A stretch of 64,000 nucleotides of DNA from Terebella lapidaria (lineage: Eukaryota > Annelida > Polychaeta > Terebellida > Terebellidae). Numbering within the stretch: position 1 is the first letter of the stretch; the number at the start of each line of letters is the position of its first letter. The notes below the pieces were generated by a model. The model made no database searches. It was not told the DNA's origin and was given only the letters and a program-made list of their open reading frames with translations. A program made the position numbers and the translations under genes. The stretch lies in NCBI GenBank assembly GCA_949152475.1, contig OX424570.1:24300694-24364693 (forward strand), written 5' to 3'. Shown in pieces: positions 19,716-30,699 of this stretch.

Positions 19716-20354
19716 ATCAAGGGATATTAAATAATGTACTTTTACATTCATTGGACGCGGTTACATGATCGTGTCAGAGTAGTTGAGCAGAAATCAAACA
19801 ACTGAACAATACATAAATGAAGAGAGTTTCATGACAAATGCTATTCGAGCATATATTCAACACAATTTGCGATCACACTCGTGGAACATTCCCATTACCT
19901 TCACTTGTCAGGATGGAAAATCACAATTAGTGTTCGTCTAGACAGGGAAACTGATTTCCTAAGCATGGACCAAGACTGGACAGTTCATTTATATTGAGTA
20001 ACATCTCGTGGTATCGGTGGTAACAGGTTTATACATAAAGCCCCACTGATTGTCTCGTAACCTTATGTCTGGTGCAGGGAACTGGGATATATGTCTACTT
20101 GAAGTAAACGGCGAAAGGTAGAATGTATATATTTTAAAGCATTTTGCGAAAGAATAAACCGCGATAACATGAAGAATTGCTGATAACAATTGAAAATTTA
20201 GAATAAAACCTTCTCGGAATAGAACAAAAATATGCTTTTTATTCTGAGGTTATTACCTCTACCAATTACAGATCCGTTCGTAATTACCATTCAGTCATGG
20301 AAGACAAAGAAGACGAGTTTACAAGACAATGAAAATTAATACATGTCATTTTTT
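19716..20354. other. No gene recognised
   Basis: Part of the duplicated unit (counterpart 23173-23813). A 66-codon minus-strand frame at 19989 lacks any recognised feature. Confidence 0.5.
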
Positions 20355-20626
20355 TAGGGTTTAATCCCGGGAATGGAATTCCCGGGAATTATTAAGATAT
20401 CGCAGTTCCCGTTTCCAGGGAATAAGGTGGCCGAGAACCGGGAATAAATCGCCCCCAAACTACATGTATTAACAGAACAAAAAACCGGTATTTTGCGTTC
20501 CTGTACATTTCCTACAACACTCTGTAGTATTGCAGGACAATGCATTGCCAAAATAGGGTGAAAATAAAGAATAATAAGTACTTCTTGACCTTACTGTTAT
20601 TGACCTTACTGCATGCTGTATAAATT
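20355..20626. mobile_element. Truncated copy of the hAT-like element
   Basis: Same left part as 23814-24085, cut off at the duplication junction. The breakpoint of the 3.46-kb duplication therefore lies inside this element. Confidence 0.65.
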
Positions 20627-20841
20627 CAACGTGTTATTTTCTTCCCAGCTCATCAGGTAAACACATGGTGAATCATGTTAATCTGGATGTGGTCGGTTTC
20701 CATACATCAATGATGTTTTTCGGAACCGTTATCACCTGATGGAAATACTACAATATGTCACATTGAGAACCAAACAATATTATCATCAGTATATTAGTGA
20801 TATTGGAACATCATATATCATATATGACATAAACATAGAAG

Positions 20842-20934
20842 AAGAAATAAAGCTTAACGGCACTTTGGGCTCAAGAAGGCCATTTCAGTGCCAAACAAGG
20901 ATATAAAAGTAGTATCAAGAATATATCAAGAATG
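20842..20934 (-). mobile_element. LINE 3'-tail fragment (unoccupied Ty3 target)
   Basis: Intact counterpart of the split copy at 4857-17476, with ATAAACATAGAAG at 20829-20841 and 20935-20947. Confidence 0.88.
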
Positions 20935-23045
20935 ATAAACATAGAAGAGGGAACTGCGAACTCTGATATGTCACTCTTTTTAGTAATCATTGATAGTTTT
21001 GCTATCACTACAAATAAAAAATATATCATATTCATGAGATTATCCGGTGACCATGGCAACTTTATTGCTCATACGGACCGTGCAAGACTGGTATTCAAGT
21101 TTAGAATTATTGAATGGATTCCAGAAAATGCTGTCACATATTGTCACACTTTATTGAATATTCATGACGTCTGTCAGCAAGAAGGGGGGGGGGGGGTGTT
21201 CATGCGATCATTCAACCGGGGAAGCATTGTTTTATGGGTCGGTTTTGGCCCCCAAATCACGATCACCAATGACGAAAACATTTAAGCTTAAAAATTATGT
21301 CGGTAAAATTGAGTGCTGCCAGCTCTTCCTGAACCCCAATGATAAATGGTGGGAAAATGGAATGTAATTAACCTAATTAACTTGTGTTACCCTACTGACA
21401 TCAAGAACACTCATTACAAAAGTTTCCAACAAAACTGTCATGTCTTCATAGCTAATTAGGATTGGCATGCTGCAAAAACTATAATAATCCACGACATTAA
21501 ACTTATCATCTTTCAAGAGTAAGTATCCTGGCTTTAGTTGGACTTCAAAAACAACAGTCTTTAAAACAAAATGGGAGAGTTTCTCCACAGATTGAGCATA
21601 CACTATCATTCATGAATGTGAGTCTTAATGCTGATAGTGAGCTCAATCAAACATAAATCATGATGATACCCACCATCGTGAGTCCAGTCATCTGTATTCT
21701 GATATAATTAACTCAGTTTTCTCTGCAAGCGAAATTGTTAACGTCACAGTACACCATATCTAGGTAAAATGCCAATTATCTGATACTGCGGCGGTTCGGT
21801 TTCTCAGCAACCTGAGCGCTAATCGATACCATACCCTGTGTGCAATATTCGATAAATGCTTGACATAAATATCAAAAATTGTCACTCGTACCATGTATGG
21901 ACCTTCAGCTCATATGAAAAAACGCAAGACATGAAACAGGAATCAGGAAACAATTAACAGTGAAATATTAAATTTCCAATTCAAATCCCAGATAATGACA
22001 CTTCAATCAAGGCAGGTTCATCATTATGATGACTATCCTTTGGATGTTACGTGATCATTTCACATCATTGCGAAAGCCAAATCAATGATTTACATGTGAA
22101 GGACAGTAAAACCACGGAAATTACCATGACAACCACATGCTTGAAGGGGGCTTCCCTCGCGACACTTCCGGCTTAAAGTTAACAACCCGACACTGTGGAT
22201 GAATTAACTGTTGGACACATTATGTCCTTTATGCACCAACTCAGCATTAAAAGCGAATACATGCTGGCTTTGCGTGTATTTTTACATCCGGTGGATTACG
22301 CTAATAGTGTTATCAGCATGGTGCCTTGTTTAATGCACTTATATAAGGTATGTTCACTCGGGTCATGTACTACATCATGTACGACCTTCACCTTTCATCC
22401 ATAACTGATAATGCAGATGTGAATAATACAATACTTTTACAAAACAACTTTTGGATTAGAAAAAAATCCGACAAAACGTACCAGGGGCAAACACTATGGA
22501 ATATATAGCTATATATAGTCGTTTCTACTACATGTATATACAATTGCTAAACATCCAATTAAAAGAATTCAGAAATCATCAACGAACCCGATGATACAAA
22601 TGTATAAACTTGACTGTGCGTAACTTAAAAATATCATGCTTGTTCCGATATTTGAGATATATCGATTTGATTCCAATAATCCCATCATTGGGAGAATTCA
22701 GAGACCACGGAGACGGGCTTTGCTTCCATTAAAACGCGTTTGATGTTTTCACTGGTATCATAAAAATATTGTAATATTGATACAATTATTTACGTTGGAA
22801 AGTATTGCACCTGTGTGGTAACTGAATTGGACAGGAGCTGAACGTAATAACTACGCGGTGGTGTTATTACAAATTTCTAATATAGTGTGCTCGATTCGAA
22901 AAACATTGAACAGATGTATATGTGGGAGATGCCTTTGTATGCGGCTTTCTTATCCTAATCGTCCTTATTGGAAATATTCGTCCTAATTTGAAGTTATAAT
23001 CATGTAAATGTTTGGGTATGAGATGTGTTTGTGTGCGTCATTCAC

Positions 23046-23172
23046 AAGGGAAGAAGAAGAAGAAGAAAGAATGAAGTTTAACGGCACTTTGGGCTCAAGA
23101 AGGCCATTTCAGTGCCAAACAAAGATATAAAAGTAGTATCAAGAATGATAAGACCGAAAGTTTTACAATTAA
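23046..23172 (-). mobile_element. LINE 3'-tail fragment
   Basis: Duplicate of 19587-19715 within copy 2. Confidence 0.85.
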
Positions 23173-23813
23173 TCATCAAGGGATATTAAATAATGTACTT
23201 TTACATTCATTGGACGCGGTTACATGATCGTGTCAGAGTAGTTGAGCAGAAATCAAACAACTGAACAATACATAAATGAAGAGAGTTTCATGACAAATGC
23301 TATTCGAGCATATATTCAACACAATTTGCGATCACACTCGTGGAACATTCCCATTACCTTCACTTGTCAGGATGGAAAATCACAATTAGTGTTCGTCTAG
23401 ACAGGGAAACTGATTTCCTAAGCATGGACCAAGACTGGACAGTTCATTTATATTGAGTAACATCTCGTGGTATCGGTGGTAACAGGTTTATACATAAAGC
23501 CCCACTGATTGTCTCGTAACCTTATGTCTGGTGCAGGGAACTGGGATATATGTCTACTTGAAGTAAACGGCGAAAGGTAGAATGTATATATTTTAAAGCA
23601 TTTTGCGAAAGAATAAACCGCGATAACATGAAGAATTGCTGATAACAATTGAAAATTTAGAATAAAACCTTCTCGGAATAGAACAAAAATATGCTTTTTA
23701 TTCTGAGGTTATTACCTCTACCAATTACAGATCCGTTCGTAATTACCATTCAGTCATGGAAGACAAAGAAGACGAGTTTACAAGACAATGAAAATTAATA
23801 CATGTCATTTAAT

Positions 23814-24282
23814 TAGGGTTTAATCCCGGGAATGGAATTCCCGGGAATTATTAAGATATCGCAGTTCCCGTTTCCAGGGAATAAGGTGGCCGAGAACCGG
23901 GAATAAATCGCCCCCAAACTACATGTATTAACAGAACAAAAAAACGGTATTTTGCGTTCCTGTACATTTCCTACAACACTCTGTAGTATTGCAGGACAAT
24001 GCATTGCCAAAATAGGGTGAAAATAAAGAATAATAAGTACTTCTTGACCTTACTGTTATTGACCTTACTGCATGCTGTATAAATTGCTATAAGCATGGTT
24101 GTATGATGATTTACAAGAAAAATGCTATGACAGATAGTGTCAGGAGTGATAACTAACGAAGCAGTTCATGTGTGCGATTGTTTTGAAGCTACGAGTTTAT
24201 TCCCGGTATCATTCCCGGGTACCCGGTTCTGAGCATTTTTTCATTCCCGATTGCCGGAAAACCGGGAATATATTGAACCCTA
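23814..24282. mobile_element. hAT-like non-autonomous DNA transposon
   Basis: About 470 bp with TAGGGTT at one end and AACCCTA at the other, and several CCCGGGAA-type subterminal motifs. I associate that layout with hAT elements. The flanking 8-mers CATTTAAT and CATGCAAT could be a decayed 8-bp target duplication. It has no coding capacity. Confidence 0.6.
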
Positions 24283-24321
24283 CATGCAATAAATACATAA
24301 TGGACCCCATACACTAAGGAG

Positions 24322-24380
24322 TGAAGAAAAAAAGAATAAAGCTATAACTGCACTTTGGGCTCGAGAAGTTCTTCAAACGA
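24322..24380 (-). mobile_element. LINE 3'-tail fragment, diverged
   Basis: Short match around GCACTTTGGGCTCGAGAAG with an A-rich/GAA end. Confidence 0.6.
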
Positions 24381-24552
24381 AACCTGGATGTGTTCAAAAG
24401 TGCAATCGCACGAGTGAGTTTTTCCTCCCCTACATGTGGCACCAGCCATGAAGCTTTTAGGTATAATCGAATATGAATATGATCCAGTTTTATAGATGGG
24501 AACAGATCTGCAACCAGCTCAGAAACTGTTACCGCGGTTGGACGGACAAGAC

Positions 24553-24837
24553 CTAGTCAGGGGCCTTTCCCATGTTAAATTTCCTATCTCGACTGGCCTC
24601 TAAAATGGCCAAAGAACTGGCCCATAAGTTTGAACTTTTGGTTTGAACCATAGTTGGGGGCCTTTTCCAGCTGTTTTCAGGCCCATAACTTCTGAATGTT
24701 TGTCCGTATGTGTCAACCAAACGCTGACGAAGGCCATAAAATTTCCTGCATGTAACAATCAGACGTGGTTGTGCATATACTCGATTCATCAGTTTTGTTG
24801 TTAACAGCGATGCTCTGATAACGAAATCGGTATACAA
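24553..24837 (-). pseudogene. Second copy of the RKFYG-type coding relic
   Basis: See 1444-1866: shared K-L-x-x-x-Y-x-x-P-R-L-I and KFYG-x-x-x-x-L-V-D-x-Y spacing. The frame is short and degenerate. Confidence 0.35.
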
Positions 24838-24957
24838 TGAGCACGCCTTGCATACCGAATAAGCTGTGATACAGACACATCACATGACGGTTATCAAGGG
24901 ATGGAAAATCAAAACAGTGAAACTAAATTCATCTAATTTGTCATACAACTTGTATCA

Positions 24958-25075
24958 GAAGAAGAATAAATGAAGTTTAACGGCACTTTGGGCTCAAGAA
25001 GGCCATTTCAGTGCCAAACGAGGATATAAAAGTAGTAACAAGAATGATAAAACCGTATGTTCTACAGTTTTTGCT
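24958..25075 (-). mobile_element. LINE 3'-tail fragment
   Basis: GAAGAAGAATAAATG end, core, and 3' UTR to about 100 bp. Confidence 0.85.
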
Positions 25076-25353
25076 GCTGTCACTTAGTCGAATACTGTAC
25101 AACGGTTTTTGCCTTCCTAAATGAAGTTATGGTCGTAATACTGTGTGATGTTGATCTGTCGTATACCTATTGTGTTGACCACATTTTAAGCTGAATATTG
25201 CAAGAGCTGCAAACACACTTTATCCCAGGCCGACCATTATTGGTATACATGCATTCTATCTAGCTCGTACACATCATGTCATATGTATATCTATATAGGT
25301 CAGATGTATGCAGATAGTGATTCAATGAACGGGCTTGGCCTGATCGACGGAAT

Positions 25354-25426
25354 AAGAAGAAATAAAGTTTAACGGCACTTTGGGCTGAAGAAGGCCATTT
25401 CAGTGCAAAACCAGGGTATGAAAGTA
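25354..25426 (-). mobile_element. LINE 3'-tail fragment with perfect target duplication
   Basis: A 73-bp insertion flanked by a perfect 17-bp repeat, GGCCTGATCGACGGAAT, at 25337-25353 and 25427-25443. Confidence 0.9.
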
Positions 25427-25536
25427 GGCCTGATCGACGGAATGTAAACGCATCTCAACATACGTGTATATTAAAAACATATCAATATACACATGCATAT
25501 ATATGTGTACATGTATCCGTTTTTCAGATATGATTA

Positions 25537-25537
25537 G

Positions 25538-25569
<32 letters not shown>
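25537..25569. repeat. (TA)n microsatellite
   Basis: About 16 TA units. Confidence 0.95.
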
Positions 25570-25573
<4 letters not shown>

Positions 25574-25604
25574 ACATAGTTATATGTTCCCGCAGCGCTG
25601 CTGC

Positions 25605-25960
25605 TGACAAATGGCACGTCTTAGACAAGAGTACTCTCCGATTGCAAGCCAATTAGCACTTCTATATCATGCGAACTGCGGGATTTGTCGTTTATTGTGT
25701 TGTTCTTCCCAACACACCGGGTAAATCATGTCTAGATGAAAGAACTTGTATCCATCCATTATTTTTCTTTCAAACATTCTACGCTCTGGAGATGCTACAA
25801 TGTGTTGATAATTGCATTAGGAAGATATGCAATTATCAACATATTGGAGAATTAGTCAATGATTAGTCTTTGACAAAGTATCAATCATTATTATTAACAG
25901 TATATTAGTTACTCTGAAAAGTTTACATCATCTGTGATCAAACATCTATGAATGCATTGT
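25605..25960 (+). repeat. Dispersed repeat family A
   Basis: Motifs AAGCCAATTAGCAC, CACCGGGTAAATCATG and TGCTACAATGTGTTGA in the same order as in the other copies. Confidence 0.45.
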
Positions 25961-26076
25961 ATTGCAGTACCTTGTATTCCATCGAGAATAAATTACACAG
26001 TGTATAATAATAAAACCAAAAATAATACCAATATAACAAATTATTCAACATAAACTGTCACAAGAACGACCCGGTA

Positions 26077-27213
26077 CTAATTTTTATCATTTGGCAACAT
26101 TTCAACTAATTCAACACCATTCTGGTCATCGGGCTGGTTCCTATTTCGTAAGGCGGGCTTTCTTCGACACAATATCACTTCTGAAAATTCACGTCTGAAC
26201 TCCTTCGATACAAAGTGGTAAATAATTGGATTTACACACGAGTTTCCGTAAGCCAAACAGTTAGAGAGGACGCGAAAAGTTTCGTAAATTCTCCCGCTTG
26301 GAGCTATACCATATGCAGAAAGCAATAAATTCACATGTAGTGGCAACCACAGCACAGCAAACAGGACTATCACGGTGACAACAATTGTAGAAGCTCTCGC
26401 GGCCATTGCAGTTCTTAATCTTGTTGACTGTGGTACTGGTGTGGTCAACTTCTGCAAATGTCTCATTGTTACCACATACAACACAGATATAATCACAAGT
26501 GGTATCACGTATCCAAAAGCGCAGAATGTCAAAAAGAAAGGTTTCACTGAAGATTGTGCCATCCCACAATAGGTGAAATTCACGTCGAAAACCTTAATTT
26601 CGTGAATGAAAAGACAAGGAAGGTTAGTCACCAGCACTGCTATCCAAATTATCACATTGCAAATCTTTACGTTCTTCCTGGATCGAATATGTGACATTGA
26701 TACACTTTTAACTATTGCGTATCGAAGAACTGACACCATCACCAGTGTGTAAACTGTAGCATAGACTGTCACATACATTATATAACTCATGATCTTACAC
26801 ATAATGCCGCCGAATGGGTAGCTGAATGTGACATATTTATAAGCAGTTATCGGCACACAAAGTAGTAGAAAAGCTATGTCCGAAACAGCCAGATTTATCA
26901 GCAAGTAATTTGTGGGAGTTTGCATGCTTGTTCTACTATAAATCACGTATATCACTAGTATATTTCCAACTGTCCCGCACAGTATGATCAATCCAAATAA
27001 CAATGGGGTAGCTACTGTCCAAAGTCCGAAGTAGAACTGTGCTGAGTGGTCTTCAAAATGTTCTGCTAGGTATTTCAAATCGACACAGGTGAAATTCAGT
27101 TGGGAGTTGCTTCTACCCAACCTGAAACAATCACTGCTCTTGTTTAATATCCATTGGAAATCGTGGATCACAGCTGTAACTGACTCGGCTGCCAAGCTGT
27201 CATCCCCCATCAT
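26077..27213 (-). CDS. Class A GPCR, galanin/allatostatin-A receptor-like
   Basis: 378 codons in one exon, starting at the first of two adjacent ATGs. The N-terminus has N-x-S/T sites. TM1 is near 65-90 (GTVGN), TM2 near 100-120 (NLAVSD). TM3 follows the conserved Cys in GGIMCKIM and ends VSVLRYAIV. An ECL2 Cys lies in NFTYCGM. TM6 has LWLPLHV, and TM7 ends NSCVNPIIYHFVSKEFRREF, which is typical of galanin and allatostatin-A receptors. Asp of the DRY motif is Leu here (LRY), and Cys of CWxP is Leu. Both are uncommon and could alter basal activity. It would sit in the plasma membrane as a neuropeptide receptor coupling to a G protein; the ligand is not deducible. The frame is undamaged, so it looks functional. 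It could belong to another peptide-receptor branch. Confidence 0.88.
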   Translation of the reverse strand: MMGDDSLAAESVTAVIHDFQWILNKSSDCFRLGRSNSQLNFTCVDLKYLAEHFEDHSAQFYFGLWTVATPLLFGLIILCGTVGNILVIYVIYSRTSMQTPTNYLLINLAVSDIAFLLLCVPITAYKYVTFSYPFGGIMCKIMSYIMYVTVYATVYTLVMVSVLRYAIVKSVSMSHIRSRKNVKICNVIIWIAVLVTNLPCLFIHEIKVFDVNFTYCGMAQSSVKPFFLTFCAFGYVIPLVIISVLYVVTMRHLQKLTTPVPQSTRLRTAMAARASTIVVTVIVLFAVLWLPLHVNLLLSAYGIAPSGRIYETFRVLSNCLAYGNSCVNPIIYHFVSKEFRREFSEVILCRRKPALRNRNQPDDQNGVELVEMLPNDKN

Positions 27214-27867
27214 GGCTTAAAGATTCGTTTCTGCATATTAAATATGTTACAACCTAGTTCGATTGTAGAATCCATGAAATTCTAATTATCATGCAGGAAT
27301 CGATAATATCCACACATTTTCGACCATGAATGTGTTTACTCGTGGACGTGATTTCGTGGACGCGTGCACAATTTACAGATATTCCAGCGACTCTAGGTGA
27401 TAGTTATATTTTTATCCATGTGATATCCCAATGTGATATTGCAGTAGCTCTCGGCGGGAAGGTGCATTAGACGCCATTGCCTGTTCAGCGAAAAGTGAAG
27501 AGCAGCACTGTGCAATGCCTGCCACTATTGGCTCCGTGGCACGGTTGTGCCCGAGGCCTGCCACCTCAATGTGTCTGGTGGCCTTGAGCCTCCATACAAC
27601 AACAAATGGGAGCGCAGGGCGAGTGGGGAGACAGGGGGAATTTGTCACATTATATAAGGAGTGACGACATGGTATTCAACGATTACGAGTTTTAAAATGT
27701 TCAGTAGGCGTTGAAATAACGCTATCTAGCTGATCATTCATTCGGAAGCTTGTCTTGAATGTGCATCGAATAACACAATATATCGTAATTCGCTGTCGTC
27801 TCAACGTAGTCCGCTACAAACAGTGAGGTAACGAAGAGTCAAAATTTAAAAGTCATTTCTTGAATAT
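27214..27867. other. Region upstream of the GPCR gene
   Basis: Would contain the GPCR promoter. I see no clear TATA box. A GC-richer patch at 27440-27650 holds a 78-codon minus-strand frame of unknown nature. Confidence 0.4.
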
Positions 27868-28145
27868 TATCTCTTCAAAATGACATATTTTATAGAGTAA
27901 ATGATCAGCACCTAATACTGAAAAGAAAACAGGGGGTCACCGTGCTCGTTTCTTCTACATATTCGATCAAAATCATACACATTTACCTAAAATGACATAA
28001 ATTATGGCATTTTTGCACATTTTTTCGTCCATATTCACATCTTGCATCGTGTTTTCCATGCGAACGGATACGGTGACCCCCTATTTTCTTTTCAGTTTCA
28101 GGATGCTGAACAGTTACTCTATAAAATATATCATTTTGAAGCTCT
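27868..28145. mobile_element. MITE-like element with long terminal inverted repeats
   Basis: About 75-bp arms, CTTCAAAATGACATATTTTA through GGGGGTCACCGT and its imperfect reverse complement, enclose about 130 bp. It has no coding frame. Confidence 0.75.
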
Positions 28146-28456
28146 AGATTATGCTGACACAGTTATTTATTTTTAAAATCTCTTTGACCCCCTCCCCTAA
28201 TGTTTGGAGCGGGCTGCCTTAAGAAATGTGAACGATAAGCTGGTCATTCCTAATAAAAGACTGAATATCGCCTGACAGTGAGTTACATTTATTTAAGGGT
28301 GTCAGTTACCAGTTTTTGTTCACCTTGATGTAAATGATTCTTTAAGCACCTTCTGGATACAGCTCACGCTCAACTGACAACCTTGAGCTGTAACCTATTA
28401 CATCTTGTAATTAAATTGTTAAATGTTCTTTTCAATGTTACAGTTCAAAAATAAAC

Positions 28457-28488
28457 CATCCATCCATCCATCCATCCATCCAACGGTT
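28457..28488. repeat. (CATC)n microsatellite
   Basis: About seven CATC units. Confidence 0.9.
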
Positions 28489-28627
28489 CTCAACAATTAC
28501 TCATCATTGAAATATTGTATCAACTGACGGTTTTTGATAATAATACTACTATTACACAGAATCATCCTGTCTGTGCTGACTGCTAGGATGATGGCACACC
28601 AGTAGTGCCAATGTGCCCGGCCAAGAG

Positions 28628-28730
28628 GTTTCAAGCCCAAATAAATCAAGCCTCTAGAAATGAAATCAAATAAAGTCATGTGTTACACATAATTTCAATT
28701 CAAAAGGCTTGATTTATTTGGGCTTGAATG
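28628..28730. repeat. Inverted repeat
   Basis: CAAGCCCAAATAAATCAAGC and its reverse complement lie about 50 bp apart, forming a 22-bp stem. Confidence 0.75.
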
Positions 28731-29254
28731 CGTCTGTGCCCAAGTGTTTTTTTAATCAATCAATAAATCAAATTTATTTTCATATGTGTGGAATGTCGTC
28801 CCACCACGAAAAAAAAAAGTGCCTCCCTACCCAATTTTCTCTTGAGCTGAGGACGCTATTTTTTGCAAAATACAAAATTAAAAATATAAAAAATAAAAAG
28901 TCCCTCCCTACCAAGTTTTGAAAAAATAGGAGGACGAGAAACAGAAAATATTTTTTTAGGCCTATGATATCATTGGTGTGTTTTCTATCTCTTGATATGG
29001 TATTTCAATGACGTATATTTTGTTGATTACATTTACTCCATGAATACTGACGATGTATTATCATATAAACAATTTTAGACTGGCAGTGCGATATTGTTTA
29101 ATACCATACACTTTCATGTCATAGTCCACAGACATTGTACCTCGAAAATATCGTGCAGTTTTTCTATCGAACATCTTGTACACCAGTGATCGGAAGTCGA
29201 TAGCTCGTTTATTTTTGGTTATCGACATTTCATCGGACATTTTTGCTTGAAGTG

Positions 29255-29505
29255 ACCGACATTGTCCCTTCGCCTGTTAGACAAGCCAATGACAGACGAC
29301 GTATGGTATTCCTGTCAACTGTCAGGTATACACCAAATAACCAGAACAGTGGCACGACTGTCATCATCAGCCGGACTATCTGGATTCAAAACAAACCATT
29401 CCTTGCTAGCTACAGCAGCGTTCAGGCTCGACGCTAAAAACTTCAACGAGCAACTCATCAGTGAGACGACAGGTCACAGATACGACGCTACAAGCGTGTC
29501 CGTGA
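29255..29505 (+). pseudogene. Crypton-type tyrosine-recombinase fragment
   Basis: The frame reads DDVWYSCQLSGIHQI, then GLSGFKTNHSLLATAAFRL and NEQLISETTGHRYDA. This matches the C-terminal catalytic region of Crypton-like tyrosine recombinases, in which NHS-(L/G)-RATAA-RL and EQLI-x2-x-TGH carry catalytic Arg and His. The Arg of RATAA is Leu here, and the frame ends in low-complexity sequence, so it is a dead fragment. Confidence 0.65.
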
Positions 29506-29631
29506 CCTTCAGAGGAAAGCCATTAGTGACAGCCTGCAAGCCAATGCACCTCTTGTACAGCAGCAGCCGCAATCCTGACACCCTCATTGTACATGGCCAT
29601 GTGTTACAAGGGTATTGTTATCAACCAATCA

Positions 29632-29695
29632 AGAAAAAGAAGAAGAAATAAAGTTTAGCGGCACTTTGGGCTCAAGAAGGCTATTTCTGACAGTG
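29632..29695 (-). mobile_element. LINE 3'-tail fragment
   Basis: Flanked by TATCAACCAATCA on both sides. Truncated just after AAGGCTATTTC. Confidence 0.88.
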
Positions 29696-29935
29696 TATCA
29701 ACCAATCAGGATTGAGTAATGTTTTGAGGTAACCAGGGAAGGATAAAAGTCGTGGTATTGAGTCCTGTCCTCGTTTGCTTTTTGGATGCCATACTGTCAA
29801 CACCAACATGCCACTCAAGCCATACGTTCCCGCTCTGATATCAACGCGAAAAGAGCCAATACGTCGGGAAAAAGGGATCAAGACACCGAATATAATTCAC
29901 AGATTAGTCGCACCCACACAACAGAGTGTGGAATG

Positions 29936-30082
29936 AATGAATGAATGAATGTTTAACGGCACAGTGGGCTCAAACATGTGCCAAACCAGACAACAAAAAT
30001 GCAATAAAGGACAATAAGAGCCTTTGTTTGAGAATTAAGAATCTATATTGAAAGTTTAAAAACACTACGAGCAGCAGAGTGT
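29936..30082 (-). mobile_element. LINE 3'-tail fragment, GAAT-tail subfamily
   Basis: (GAAT)n end, diverged core, and longer 3' UTR of the older type. CAGAGTGTG occurs on both sides. Confidence 0.75.
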
Positions 30083-30699
30083 GTAAACGGCCAAGGTGCT
30101 GCTCAAACAAGGGAAGACATAATACACATTACCTTTGTGCTCTGTTAGGTACGGTATATAAGCTGAGGTATCAGTCGACACCATCATATGGAGAAGATAC
30201 TAGGAAGAACCAATATGTATTTCTGCCGTCTCTGTCCCAAGACATATAGCCACATGATTGGTCTCGATATTAGAGAGCAAATCATGAACATATCCAGAAG
30301 CAGCAAAACGAAACACGGCAACATGTGCAGAAGCTGTGCTGCGATTGGTAATATTGTAGAACGGAAAATGTGATAGATCAATAGTTACGTATCTAGGTAC
30401 AAAGGGTAGTGAGGCCGAAAAATTTTAAATATGACAGTGCTGTCCGGTATATCCTCTAGAATTCCTATTGGACAGTGGGAAAATGTAGGCCTACTGTTGA
30501 CAGAAGCAACCAAAAATGTGCGAGTTTGTCCGTGGTAAGTATGAAAAAATTGGTGTTGAATATGGACATAGTGAGATGTCTAGATGATGGATTAGTTTCT
30601 CTGTTAGGTCTTGTTTATGACCCGATTCATCTCTTGTATATTTATATTTAGGCTGAAGGGCCATGGAGATGGTACAGTAACAATTCTCGATAATTGAAT

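Larger units (their letters stand above)
4642..20626. repeat. Segmental tandem duplication, copy 1 (interrupted by the Ty3 element)
   Basis: Copy 1 is 4642-4939 plus 17467-20626, 3458 bp once the element and one ATAT are removed. It matches copy 2 with about ten substitutions and three single-base gaps. The junction with copy 2 sits on a 3-bp ATT shared by both breakpoints, suggesting a microhomology-mediated event. Confidence 0.93.
20627..24085. repeat. Segmental tandem duplication, copy 2 (no Ty3 insertion)
   Basis: 3459 bp, directly after copy 1 and about 99.7% identical. It keeps the unoccupied Ty3 target. It contains a family-A repeat, a LINE tail, a family-G segment, a family-F segment, another LINE tail and the left part of a hAT-like element. 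Confidence 0.93.
28146..29254. other. No gene recognised
   Basis: Holds the CATC tract, the 28628 inverted repeat and A-rich sequence. Nothing coding. Confidence 0.5.
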
